A stretch of DNA of 7,718 nucleotides, from contig JAUXDF010000141.1 of NCBI GenBank assembly GCA_030618505.1, positions 1-7,718 of the forward strand, in the 5' to 3' direction. Positions 1 to 6,780 of the stretch are shown in pieces. The notes under the pieces are model-generated. The model was not told the origin of the DNA. It saw nothing but the letters and a program-made list of their open reading frames with translations, and did not search any database. Made by a program: the position numbers and the translations under genes. How positions within the stretch are numbered: the first letter of the stretch is position 1; every line of letters begins with the position of its first letter. Origin of the DNA: Spongiibacteraceae bacterium. Lineage in GTDB: Bacteria; Pseudomonadota; Gammaproteobacteria; Pseudomonadales; PIVM01.

Positions 1-108
1 CACATGATGCGACAGCGGCAACAAGGAAGCATCCCAAGACACCTCTGCTGCACTGGATAAAACTATATATTGTTTCTTTAGAGGTGATAAGATCGAAAAT
101 AACAACTC

Positions 109-130
109 ATTGTTGCTCACATGCAACAAT
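109..130. promoter_or_regulatory. Perfect 8-bp inverted repeat upstream of the LysR gene
   Basis: ATTGTTGC (109-116) and GCAACAAT (123-130) are exact reverse complements separated by TCACAT. The repeat ends 24 nt before the ATG at 155 and just upstream of its ribosome binding site. LysR regulators commonly bind dyads with TTG/CAA-like ends and repress their own genes, so an autoregulatory operator is a reasonable inference. A hairpin in the mRNA leader is the alternative. The dyad has an even span, so it is not a textbook T-N11-A box. Confidence 0.5.
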
Positions 131-154
131 AGTAATCATTTGAGGTTAGCATCC

Positions 155-1057
155 ATGGATCGCTGGAGCACGACAGAGATACTGGTTTCCGTTATAGATA
201 AAGGCAGCATTACCGCTGCCGCCGAACAACTGGGACTATCCAAATCCCACGTCAGCCGGCAAATCAGTGCGCTGGAAAACAGGCTCGGCTGTAAGCTCAT
301 TAACCGAACAACCCGACGGCTTTCTGCCACTGAAACGGGCCAGGCTTATTACCAACGATGCCGGGGTTTGCTCACGCAACTTGAGGAGGCTGAACTTGAT
401 GTTATGGCTCAACAAGCCAAGCCTAGAGGACTATTACGATTAAGCGTGGCCGGTGCATTTGGCGAGCGTTACATCGCTCCGGCTGCCGCTCAGTTTATGC
501 TAAAACACCCCGGTGTTGAGATACAGCTTACCTTTACCAGCCGTAATGTTGACCTTATCGCCGAGGGCTACGACCTGGCCATTCGAGCTGGAGTGCTCTC
601 GGACTCCTCGTTAATCGCTCGGCGCATTGCTGATCGAAAACTGATTATTTGTGGTAGCCAGGATTATTTTCAAGGCGCAGGAAAACCCATATCCATAAGC
701 GATATTAAGAGGCATAACTGTCTGATTGGCTCAGTGCCAACCTGGCGTTTAAGAGAAGACTCGGGCAGTCACAGCGACATTAAAGTCAGTGGTAACTGGC
801 AGAGCAATAACGGTTACGCACTGCTAGCGGCAGCAACAAAAGGCATCGGACTGGTTCAGTTACCGGAGTTTTACGTCCATGAAGATATTAAAGCGGGCCG
901 CTTAATCGAAGTGATGAGAGAGACCCAACCCACAGATTCTGCTGTCTGGGCGGTTTATCCTAGTAGTCGCCACCTTTCTCCAAAGGTGCGCTTATTTGTT
1001 GATGATTTAGTATCTCTATTTGAAAATATTGATTATCTGAGATCCAGTGTAGATTAG
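155..1057 (+). CDS. LysR-family transcriptional regulator, CrgA-like subgroup
   Basis: This is a 300-aa cytoplasmic DNA-binding regulator of usual LysR length. The N-terminal winged helix-turn-helix is clear at residues 7-65: GSITAAAEQLGLSKSHVSRQ, then ALENRLG and a RTTRRLSATETG wing. A linker helix follows (about 66-90), then a periplasmic-binding-protein-like effector domain starting at PRGLLRLSVAG. The segments VDLIAEGYDLAIRAG and DSSLIARRIADRKLIICGS are typical of the CrgA-like branch. I chose the ATG at 155 because a TGAGGT Shine-Dalgarno sequence (141-146) sits 8 nt upstream; an in-frame TTG at 110 lies inside an inverted repeat and would add 15 residues that do not look like the family. 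The regulated genes cannot be named: LysR targets are often divergent, and that flank is cut off by the window edge. The gene converges on the large lipoprotein gene. The family call is firm; the effector is unknown. Confidence 0.93.
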   Translation: MDRWSTTEILVSVIDKGSITAAAEQLGLSKSHVSRQISALENRLGCKLINRTTRRLSATETGQAYYQRCRGLLTQLEEAELDVMAQQAKPRGLLRLSVAGAFGERYIAPAAAQFMLKHPGVEIQLTFTSRNVDLIAEGYDLAIRAGVLSDSSLIARRIADRKLIICGSQDYFQGAGKPISISDIKRHNCLIGSVPTWRLREDSGSHSDIKVSGNWQSNNGYALLAAATKGIGLVQLPEFYVHEDIKAGRLIEVMRETQPTDSAVWAVYPSSRHLSPKVRLFVDDLVSLFENIDYLRSSVD

Positions 1058-1118
1058 GCCTACTATCAGTCCCATAACAATCGTTCGCCCTCTCAGCGCG
1101 CTTAACGCTCCCCATAAA

Positions 1119-1148
1119 AAAAGCCCTGACGATACCGCCAGGGCTTTT
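1119..1148. terminator. Bidirectional rho-independent terminator
   Basis: AAAAGCCCTG (1119-1128) pairs perfectly with CAGGGCTTTT (1139-1148) across a 10-nt loop. The + strand stem ends in a T run and the other side begins with seven A residues (1116-1122), so a U tract follows the stem in both directions. It lies between the convergent LysR gene (stop 1057) and lipoprotein gene (stop 1200) and can serve both. Confidence 0.9.
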
Positions 1149-1158
1149 CTCCATTTTA

Positions 1159-1176
1159 GCGTTTTAAATAAAACGC
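1159..1176. repeat. 18-bp palindrome downstream of the lipoprotein gene
   Basis: GCGTTTTA (1159-1166) and TAAAACGC (1169-1176) are exact reverse complements around AA. It lies between the lipoprotein stop codon and the shared terminator. Its two-base centre makes it a weak hairpin but a good protein-binding dyad. On the minus strand it would be transcribed just before the terminator stem. Its role is unknown. Confidence 0.5.
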
Positions 1177-1199
1177 AGATTTACGTTACTCACAGACTG

Positions 1200-4100
1200 C
1201 TATTCACACGCAGCTGGCACCACCTCCATCGAGCCATAAACGCCGTCAATGTTCATGGTGACATTGCCTGGCTTGCCATAAGCGATATCGTTAGAGCCGC
1301 TACTATCCTTTGATGCGATCTGAACACTGAAGCTGATGGTACCCGTACCGACACCCGTTGAAACCGACATTGATCCAAGGTTCGGGTTAGTTGCCGGACC
1401 GTTCTGCCAGCCGACGCCCGCATTACTGCATACGGTACCACCAGTATCTCCCGGATTCATTGGCGCTGGCGTACCTTGCGGTGTACCCCAGGGATCAGCG
1501 GGTGCGCCGGAATCACCAAGATAGGTATTACCTGATCCATCGCCATTCCTGCACCGAACGTAGCCATGCCCCTTATAATTCACCAACTTACCGCCAGTGA
1601 GAGCAATAACGCTACTTCCACTATTCAGTACGCCCGGTATAACAGCTGCTGGCAGATCGTTAGAGGTGGCCTCAAAACCTGTGGCACTCAAGTCATCTAA
1701 CCATGTGGTGATTTCTGTCCACACAGTACCCTTGGCGAAGAAGTTGGTTGACACTGTCTTCATGTCAATTTCCAGCGACATCGCCACGACATCTGCACGA
1801 CCATTAGCATCGGGCACACCATTTTCGTCCACGTCATCATAGCGCACTGTGATGTAACGCTCGGTGGCGCCGTTAGTGCCACTATAGTGCTCGCCAAAAT
1901 GACTGCTCTCATGGCTTGTAGTGCCATCACCCGCACCCAAGATAGTGCCGCTTATCGTATACGATGAGTTATTGATGTTATAGGTAACCTCAATCACCTG
2001 ATCATAACAAACCTGAGGAACATCGGATGTTGCCGGATTACAGTCATCATCAATACCGTTGTTTGGTATTTCAGTGGCTCCCGGATTCACCGCACTGAGC
2101 GAGTCATCACAATCTCCAGCTTGAGCGGCATAACCAACCGGCTGCTCATAAGCCTCATCTGTAGTGCCGCTAATGCCGTAGCCATCGCCGTCGCTATCAA
2201 AATACCAGGTAATCAAGGTAAAGCCTTCGTCTATATTGCCGTCACAGTTATTATCAATGTAATCAGCAACTTCATCGGCACCCGGGTTGATCTGCCCATC
2301 TCCGTCATTACAATCGCCATTTGCAGCAACGTAATTAGCCGGTCTGAGACTTAGCGAGGTAGAGACCGTATTGCTTGAAACACCGTAGTCATCACCATCA
2401 CCATCGAAGTACCAGGTTTGCTCAAGGCCTTCATCGGTTTGACCATCACAGTTGTCATCAATACCGTTGTCGACTTCCGCCGCTCCCGGCTTGATGCTGG
2501 CATTACTGTCGTTACAATCACCATCCTGGGCAATATAACCGACAGGTCGAAGGCTCAAGGATGTAAAGACGGAATCATTTGAATCACCGAAACCATCACC
2601 GTCGCTATCGTTGTACCAGGTCTGCTCTAGTCCCTCATCGGTTTGACCATTACAGTTATCATCAATGCCGTTATCCAGCTCAGTCGCACCCGGTTTGATG
2701 TTGCCATTACTGTCGTTACAGTCGCCCGCCTGGGCTATGTAACCCGCAGGTTTCAGGCTGGAAGATGTAAACACCGAGGTATTGGCATCACCATAACCAT
2801 CGTTGTCGCCATCGAGATACCAGGTTTGCTCTAAGCCTTCATCAACCTGATTATTACAGTTGTCATCAATACCATTGTCCTGCTCAGCGGCTCCGGGATT
2901 GATGCTGCTATTGTTGTCATTACAGTCTCCATCCTGAGCAATATGATTAGCGGGCTTAGTGCCGGCTGTTGACAGCACCGCACTTCCTGCACCATAACCA
3001 TCTGAATCACCATCCAGATACCAGGCTGTTACCGCAAAACCTTCATCGATCTGACTGTTACAGTTGTCATCAATGCCGTTGTCCTGCTCTGCAGCACCGG
3101 GGTTAATATTCGCATTGCCATCATTACAGTCACCGCCTTGCGCGATGTAACCAGCAGGCTTGAGCGTTGATGATGTAAAGGCTGTCGTATCTGGATCACC
3201 ATAAGAATCGTTATCGCTATCGGCATACCAGGTCTGCTCCAAACCTTCATCTATCTGGCTGTCACAGTTATCATCAATACCGTTGTCCTGCTCGGCAGCA
3301 CCCGGGTTAATGTTGGCATTGCTGTCGTTGCAATCACCACCTTGTGCGATATAGCCAGCTGGCTTATTGCCGGGAGTAGCGTAGACAGAATCATTCGGAT
3401 CACCGTAACCATCGTTATCACCGTCGTTGTACCAGTCACCCGCTACAAAACCTTCATCGGTTTGTCCATCACAGTTATCATCAATATTGTTATCAAGCTC
3501 AGTCGCACCAGGATTGATGCTCGCATCACCATCGTTGCAGTCACCACCATTGGCTACATAGCCCGCAGGTTTTGTACCCGCTGTTGCAGAAACCGCCGAA
3601 CCGGTACCGTAACTGTCATTATCACCATCGAAGTACCAGTCTGTTACCGCAAAACCTTCATCGGTCTGATTATTACAGTTATCGTCAATACCGTTATCCA
3701 ACTCAGCCGCACCTGGGTTGATGCTAGCGTTACCATCGTTACAATCACCACCCTGGGCAATATAGTTTGCAGGCTTGAGCGTTGAGGAAGTAAATGCAGT
3801 TGTACCCGGATCGCCATAAGCATCGCCGTCAGCGTCCAGATACCAGGTCTGCTCTAAACCTTCATCGATTTGATTATTACAGTTGTCATCAATGCCGTTA
3901 TCGGCTTCACCTGCACCTGGATTGATCGCAGGGTTAGCATCATTACAATCCCCATTCGCCGAAACATAACCGGCAGGTTTAGTGCCTGCTGTCGCTGAAA
4001 CAGGTGTACCGGTACCCCAACCATCGGAGTCGCCATCCTGATACCAGTTCTGTACGCCAATGCCTTCATCAACATCGCCATTACAGTTGTCGTCAATACC

Positions 4101-4985
4101 GTTATCCTGCTCAACGGCACCGGGGTTGATATTAGCGTTGCCGTCATCACAATCATCACCTTGGGCGATGTAGTTGGCTGGTTTGAGGCTGGAGGAAGTA
4201 AAAACAGAATCGTCGGGGTCACCATAGCTATCGGAATCGTTATCCAGATACCAGGTTTGCTCTAGCCCTTCGTCAATTTGATTATTACAGTTATCATCAG
4301 CGCCGTTATCAAGCTCGGGGGCTGCGGGATTTACGCTACCATTGCTATCATCGCAATCGGTATCATCGGCAACATAGTTTGCAGGCTGATTGATATGGTC
4401 CTGGCTTACGTCGATATCACCAAAGCCGTCTGAATCTCCATCGTAGTACCAGGTCAAGACAGTAAAACCTTCATCAACCGCACCGTCACAGTTGTTATCA
4501 ATATAATCCCACTCTTCTGTTGCAGCGGGATTAATACCGCCATCGTTATCATTACAATCTTCGTTATTGGCTACATAACCTGTGGGCTTATTGACCGCCT
4601 CTGTCGTCATCGAGGGGTCGCCATAGGTATCACTGTCACTATCGGCATACCAGGTAACTAGTGTGAAGCCCTCATCTATCTCGCCGTTACAGTTATTATC
4701 AGCGCCATCATAAATTTCTGTGGCTGCGGGATTGATGCTCGCATCAGCGTCGTTACAGTCTGCTCCGGAGGAGACATAACCATCGGGCTGATCAGCAGAT
4801 TCGATAGAGATATTTGAAGTACCGTAACCATCAGCATCACTATCAAAATACCATTTAGGCGCTGTAGGTTCAGGCGGAGCACAACCCGCTGCTACCACCG
4901 CCATACATATCGCTGGAAACAGCGTCGATCCTATTGGCAATAAGGGTTTTTTGATCCTCCCCAACTGTTTAAATGAGATGGTCAT
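1200..4985 (-). CDS. Large repeat lipoprotein with fourteen MopE-type putative metal-binding motifs
   Basis: This is a 1261-aa predicted outer-membrane lipoprotein. The ATG at 4985 is preferred over an in-frame GTG at 5114 because AGGAG lies 7 nt upstream and a signal peptide begins directly there: a basic N-terminus (KQLGRIKK), a hydrophobic core (LFPAICMAVVA) and lipobox VAAGC with the lipidated Cys at residue 35. Ala follows the Cys, not an inner-membrane-retaining Asp. Residues 45 to about 988 are fourteen tandem repeats. Each has a WYxDxDxDxYG loop, then DCND, INPGAxE, and IDDNCNxQxDEG; this matches the family annotated as 'putative metal-binding motif' (PF11617, named after MopE). Asp-rich DxDxDG loops usually bind calcium, and each repeat has two Cys that could form a disulfide. 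Residues 989-1261 form an unrecognised domain with four Cys. By inference it is an extended, calcium-stabilised surface stalk carrying a C-terminal head. The substrate or partner is unknown. It is transcribed alone, toward the shared terminator. Confidence 0.9.
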   Translation of the reverse strand: MTISFKQLGRIKKPLLPIGSTLFPAICMAVVAAGCAPPEPTAPKWYFDSDADGYGTSNISIESADQPDGYVSSGADCNDADASINPAATEIYDGADNNCNGEIDEGFTLVTWYADSDSDTYGDPSMTTEAVNKPTGYVANNEDCNDNDGGINPAATEEWDYIDNNCDGAVDEGFTVLTWYYDGDSDGFGDIDVSQDHINQPANYVADDTDCDDSNGSVNPAAPELDNGADDNCNNQIDEGLEQTWYLDNDSDSYGDPDDSVFTSSSLKPANYIAQGDDCDDGNANINPGAVEQDNGIDDNCNGDVDEGIGVQNWYQDGDSDGWGTGTPVSATAGTKPAGYVSANGDCNDANPAINPGAGEADNGIDDNCNNQIDEGLEQTWYLDADGDAYGDPGTTAFTSSTLKPANYIAQGGDCNDGNASINPGAAELDNGIDDNCNNQTDEGFAVTDWYFDGDNDSYGTGSAVSATAGTKPAGYVANGGDCNDGDASINPGATELDNNIDDNCDGQTDEGFVAGDWYNDGDNDGYGDPNDSVYATPGNKPAGYIAQGGDCNDSNANINPGAAEQDNGIDDNCDSQIDEGLEQTWYADSDNDSYGDPDTTAFTSSTLKPAGYIAQGGDCNDGNANINPGAAEQDNGIDDNCNSQIDEGFAVTAWYLDGDSDGYGAGSAVLSTAGTKPANHIAQDGDCNDNNSSINPGAAEQDNGIDDNCNNQVDEGLEQTWYLDGDNDGYGDANTSVFTSSSLKPAGYIAQAGDCNDSNGNIKPGATELDNGIDDNCNGQTDEGLEQTWYNDSDGDGFGDSNDSVFTSLSLRPVGYIAQDGDCNDSNASIKPGAAEVDNGIDDNCDGQTDEGLEQTWYFDGDGDDYGVSSNTVSTSLSLRPANYVAANGDCNDGDGQINPGADEVADYIDNNCDGNIDEGFTLITWYFDSDGDGYGISGTTDEAYEQPVGYAAQAGDCDDSLSAVNPGATEIPNNGIDDDCNPATSDVPQVCYDQVIEVTYNINNSSYTISGTILGAGDGTTSHESSHFGEHYSGTNGATERYITVRYDDVDENGVPDANGRADVVAMSLEIDMKTVSTNFFAKGTVWTEITTWLDDLSATGFEATSNDLPAAVIPGVLNSGSSVIALTGGKLVNYKGHGYVRCRNGDGSGNTYLGDSGAPADPWGTPQGTPAPMNPGDTGGTVCSNAGVGWQNGPATNPNLGSMSVSTGVGTGTISFSVQIASKDSSGSNDIAYGKPGNVTMNIDGVYGSMEVVPAACE
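1203..2021 (-). other. C-terminal domain of the repeat lipoprotein, no recognised family
   Basis: This segment encodes residues 989-1261. It looks rich in beta strands, with alternating hydrophobic stretches such as VIEVTYNI, ERYITVRY and TISFSVQIA, and Gly/Ser/Pro-rich loops. It has four Cys, in VCYDQ (residue 993), RCRNG, VCSNAG and at the penultimate residue, so one or two disulfides are possible. An Asp loop DVDENGVPD (about 1051-1059) resembles the metal loops of the repeats or of dockerins. A His cluster, HESSHFGEH, spans residues 1025-1033. There is no C-terminal sorting signal. I cannot assign a function; a binding or adhesive head is a guess. Confidence 0.6.
2022..4853 (-). repeat. 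Fourteen tandem repeats of about 200 bp (66-69 aa) in the lipoprotein
   Basis: Repeat boundaries, taking WY as the first residues, in translation order: 4853-4653, 4652-4452, 4451-4254, 4253-4047, 4046-3846, 3845-3639, 3638-3435, 3434-3231, 3230-3024, 3023-2823, 2822-2619, 2618-2415, 2414-2208 and 2207-about 2022. Every repeat has the WY start, the Asp loop and both Cys. Linkers vary: LEQT ends repeats 3, 5, 8, 10, 11 and 12; FTLVT-like linkers end 1, 2 and 13; AVTD, AVTA, GVQN and VAGD end the rest. Codons for the same residues differ widely between copies, so the array is old rather than a recent expansion. The outer repeats (1-3, 13-14) are the most divergent. Confidence 0.93.
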
Positions 4986-4992
4986 AACGAGA

Positions 4993-4997
4993 CTCCT
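4993..4997 (-). promoter_or_regulatory. Ribosome binding site that sets the lipoprotein start
   Basis: On the minus strand AGGAG lies 7 nt before the ATG at 4985. The longer reading frame from the GTG at 5114 would put 43 hydrophilic residues before the signal peptide, so this site decides the start. Confidence 0.8.
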
Positions 4998-5004
4998 GCT
5001 TTGG

Positions 5005-5033
5005 GTTATATTTCTATTTATTATTGTTAACAA
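5005..5033 (-). promoter_or_regulatory. Candidate sigma-70 promoter of the lipoprotein gene
   Basis: On the minus strand TTGTTA (5033-5028) and TATAAC (5010-5005) are separated by exactly 17 nt, matching 4/6 and 5/6 consensus positions. The leader would be short, about 15 nt, and still include the AGGAG site. The -35 box lies inside a perfect 10-bp palindrome, TTGTTAACAA (5024-5033), where a regulator could bind. A second possible promoter further upstream on the same strand is TTGACT (5274-5269) with TATATT (5249-5244), spaced 19 nt, which would give a leader of about 250 nt. Confidence 0.4.
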
Positions 5034-5193
5034 CTGCTTATGCTTACTTGCGGCGAGTATTTTGGATTTTAACAGTGATTTTTTGTCGCGGTAATTGAAC
5101 GTACATTCAACCACCCTCTATTAATCACATACCCAAAGAACATCGACTAACTACTTGTTTTAATTATTATTATCAACGATAAAAACTCAAATA

Positions 5194-5232
5194 CCGTTTA
5201 TTAAAGAATCATTATTATTTATAAATAAACGG
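5194..5232. repeat. 9-bp perfect inverted repeat in the AT-rich gap
   Basis: CCGTTTATT (5194-5202) and AATAAACGG (5224-5232) are exact reverse complements across a 21-nt AT-rich loop. Next to it TTGACT (5236-5241) and AGTCAA (5269-5274) form another, 6-bp inverted pair. There is no T run, so it is not a standard terminator. A regulator site or leader structure upstream of the lipoprotein gene is possible. Confidence 0.45.
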
Positions 5233-5494
5233 CAGTTGACTTTAATATAACCATATCAGCACAAAATCAGTCAAGGGTTTATATATGAAAAATCATGGTA
5301 ACTAATTATTTTTAATGCCTTAAAGCATATTAGAGAGGAAACCGCAAAGCGTCACAGGAGCTTATTTATTAGAGAAGCAGGGAATATAGCGTTTGTATTT
5401 TCGCAAGGTTTTTACGCACTCACGATGCTGGAAGAAGATTGTACCGTTTAACGACTCGATTAAAGATAGATGCATCAATTTGGACACAGCCCTA

Positions 5495-6529
5495 TCATTT
5501 AACCGCATCATTACAAAATAACACTGTCCGTACTTGTTTAATCATACCCATCATAACCAGCACCCAGGCAACAATCGCTATCCATATCACCAGCTGGGCA
5601 ATCCATATCATTGGGGGGAATTCAGCGACACGCCCCAACCTCTCGCTTGCCGTTGCATACATACCCAGCGGAAATACCATGCTCCAAAGGATGGGCTCGT
5701 ATATGAATGGCTCCTTATTGATGACATGTTTCCACACACCAAACAAAAACAGCATGGGTATCCACCAGGTTGCCCATGAAAAAATCATCAGCGTGACACC
5801 ATCAATAAAGGGCTTCTGGGCGGCAAGAAAGGGAAGCAGGTTATCGCTCCCGTATAAACTCGTGCCCGCATTGGCACTGATAGCGGCAGCACCCATCACC
5901 ACCCAAAGCAAGGGAGATAGATCCTGTGGTTTTAGTGTAAGAAAAAATATACGATAGCAAAATAGTGCGACAAATATGCCATAGAGAGAAAGCCCCAAAC
6001 CCCAAAGCATGTGTACCTCAAACATCATAATATCGGCATAATCGCCAAGATCGGGCGCAATAAGGGTACCCAATAAAACCAGCGATTGTGTACCAACAAT
6101 CGTGATCAACCAGCCTCCATGCATGATGTTGACGTTACTCTCATGACTAAGAAAAGTAAGCACACTGAAGGCCGTATAAAGCAGCACGCACCAAACGATA
6201 AAAGCAATAAACCAGCAGGCTAACGCAAGGCCGGGATAGCCTGATTCGTGAAGTAGCATGCCGACAATGTCTGTCGCTGCTACCAAGGTAAAATAAGAAA
6301 AAACCATTCGAGGGGCAGTCAAATCAATAAATACAGACCGATGATAGCGAATGACTCTGATTAAACTCAGAATCATTAACACGACCCAACCCAGTAATGC
6401 GAGCCCCTTAAATAGCTCGGCCAGCTGCACATAATGAAGATTTCTCAGGCCGATACTAATAATTCCCGTTGCCATCACAAAGGCAAAATTACCGGGGTGA
6501 AGAGACTGAAGTGTTTTTCCGGCTGGCAT
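5495..6529 (-). CDS. SLAC1/TehA-type transporter (TDT family, tellurite-resistance/C4-dicarboxylate)
   Basis: This 344-aa inner-membrane protein has about ten hydrophobic helices, near residues 11-28, 39-60, 72-93, 99-123, 138-158, 168-196, 204-226, 239-266, 277-298 and 308-333. This count is characteristic of the SLAC1/TehA fold. The start of helix 1, HPGNFAFVMATGIISIG, matches the family hallmark (PGxFxxVMxTGIxS), and WSMVFPLGMYATAS in helix 9 matches the conserved late FPLG motif. The family includes TehA, yeast Mae1 malate permease and plant SLAC1 anion channels, so it probably moves small anions or dicarboxylates. The substrate cannot be read from sequence, and the tellurite label is historical. 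The ATG at 6529 is supported by AAAGGA (6538-6543) 8 nt upstream. No transporter partner or tehB-like gene is adjacent. Length and termini look intact. Confidence 0.88.
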   Translation of the reverse strand: MPAGKTLQSLHPGNFAFVMATGIISIGLRNLHYVQLAELFKGLALLGWVVLMILSLIRVIRYHRSVFIDLTAPRMVFSYFTLVAATDIVGMLLHESGYPGLALACWFIAFIVWCVLLYTAFSVLTFLSHESNVNIMHGGWLITIVGTQSLVLLGTLIAPDLGDYADIMMFEVHMLWGLGLSLYGIFVALFCYRIFFLTLKPQDLSPLLWVVMGAAAISANAGTSLYGSDNLLPFLAAQKPFIDGVTLMIFSWATWWIPMLFLFGVWKHVINKEPFIYEPILWSMVFPLGMYATASERLGRVAEFPPMIWIAQLVIWIAIVAWVLVMMGMIKQVRTVLFCNDAVK

Positions 6530-6653
6530 TAGGGTGATCCTTTAATTTACATAAATTTTATTATCGTTATCGCCAATCACTTGCGCTTGCCAGACTGAAC
6601 CCGCCTATCAATGCCACTAACTTAACAACGATAAGCACTCTGCAGCCTGGCTG

Positions 6654-6706
6654 GAGCTTGCGAAATTCGGGAATGAATCCAGTAACCCCCTTGATTTCGC
6701 AAGCTC
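6654..6706. repeat. 13-bp perfect inverted repeat with 27-nt loop
   Basis: GAGCTTGCGAAAT (6654-6666) and ATTTCGCAAGCTC (6694-6706) are exact reverse complements. Inside the loop GGG (6669-6671) can pair with the C run near 6685-6689 and extend the stem after a small internal loop. No T run follows on either strand, so it is not a classic intrinsic terminator. The pseudo-palindrome CAGCCTGGCTG (6643-6653) directly abuts it. It lies between two minus-strand genes and could be an mRNA processing or stabilising hairpin, a dispersed palindromic repeat, or a small mobile-element remnant. Confidence 0.7.
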
Positions 6707-6780
6707 ACACCCAAAACGTTACACGGGGCACACTGATCACGGCTACGGGTCCAGGAATATCCTTAATGACATTGTCCCGC

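Larger units (their letters stand above)
4986..5494. other. AT-rich intergenic region of 509 nt
   Basis: It separates the lipoprotein and transporter genes, both on the minus strand. I see no gene: all ATG-started frames in the AT-rich core are under about 25 codons and lack a convincing ribosome binding site. It contains the candidate lipoprotein promoter, the inverted repeat at 5194-5232, and an imperfect palindrome ATGCCTTAAAGCAT (5315-5328, one mismatched pair). No clear terminator for the transporter gene was found, because no stem is followed by a T run on the minus strand. Confidence 0.6.

Noticed and set aside
1..60. Start of a divergent minus-strand gene from an ATG at 32-30, with AGAGG upstream
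   Set aside because: Only about ten codons are visible before the window edge and they match nothing. LysR genes often have a divergent target, but this cannot be supported here.
3342..3785. A 147-codon open frame on the + strand inside the repeat array, and several shorter ones nearby
   Set aside because: It is antisense to the repeats. Its protein reads as a low-complexity Ile/Val/Thr repeat that mirrors the Asp/Asn codons of the real gene, and there is no ribosome binding site.
2022..4853. CRISPR-like array, because of the regular spacing of about 200 bp
   Set aside because: The repeat is coding throughout, with conserved protein and diverged DNA. There are no short identical repeats with unique spacers.
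4986..5114. Longer N-terminus of the lipoprotein from a GTG at 5114
   Set aside because: It would place 43 mostly polar residues before the signal peptide. The ATG at 4985 has AGGAG at 7 nt and begins the signal peptide.
5439..5957. A 172-codon open frame on the + strand
   Set aside because: It lies antisense to the TDT transporter, starts at TTG, and its protein has no family features.
6620..6725. Possible integron attC site: ACTTAAC on one side, GTTACAC on the other, hairpin between
   Set aside because: GTTACAC does not fit the GTTRRRY core, and the spacers from core to stem are very unequal (27 and 11 nt), unlike attC. No integrase or cassette array is seen.
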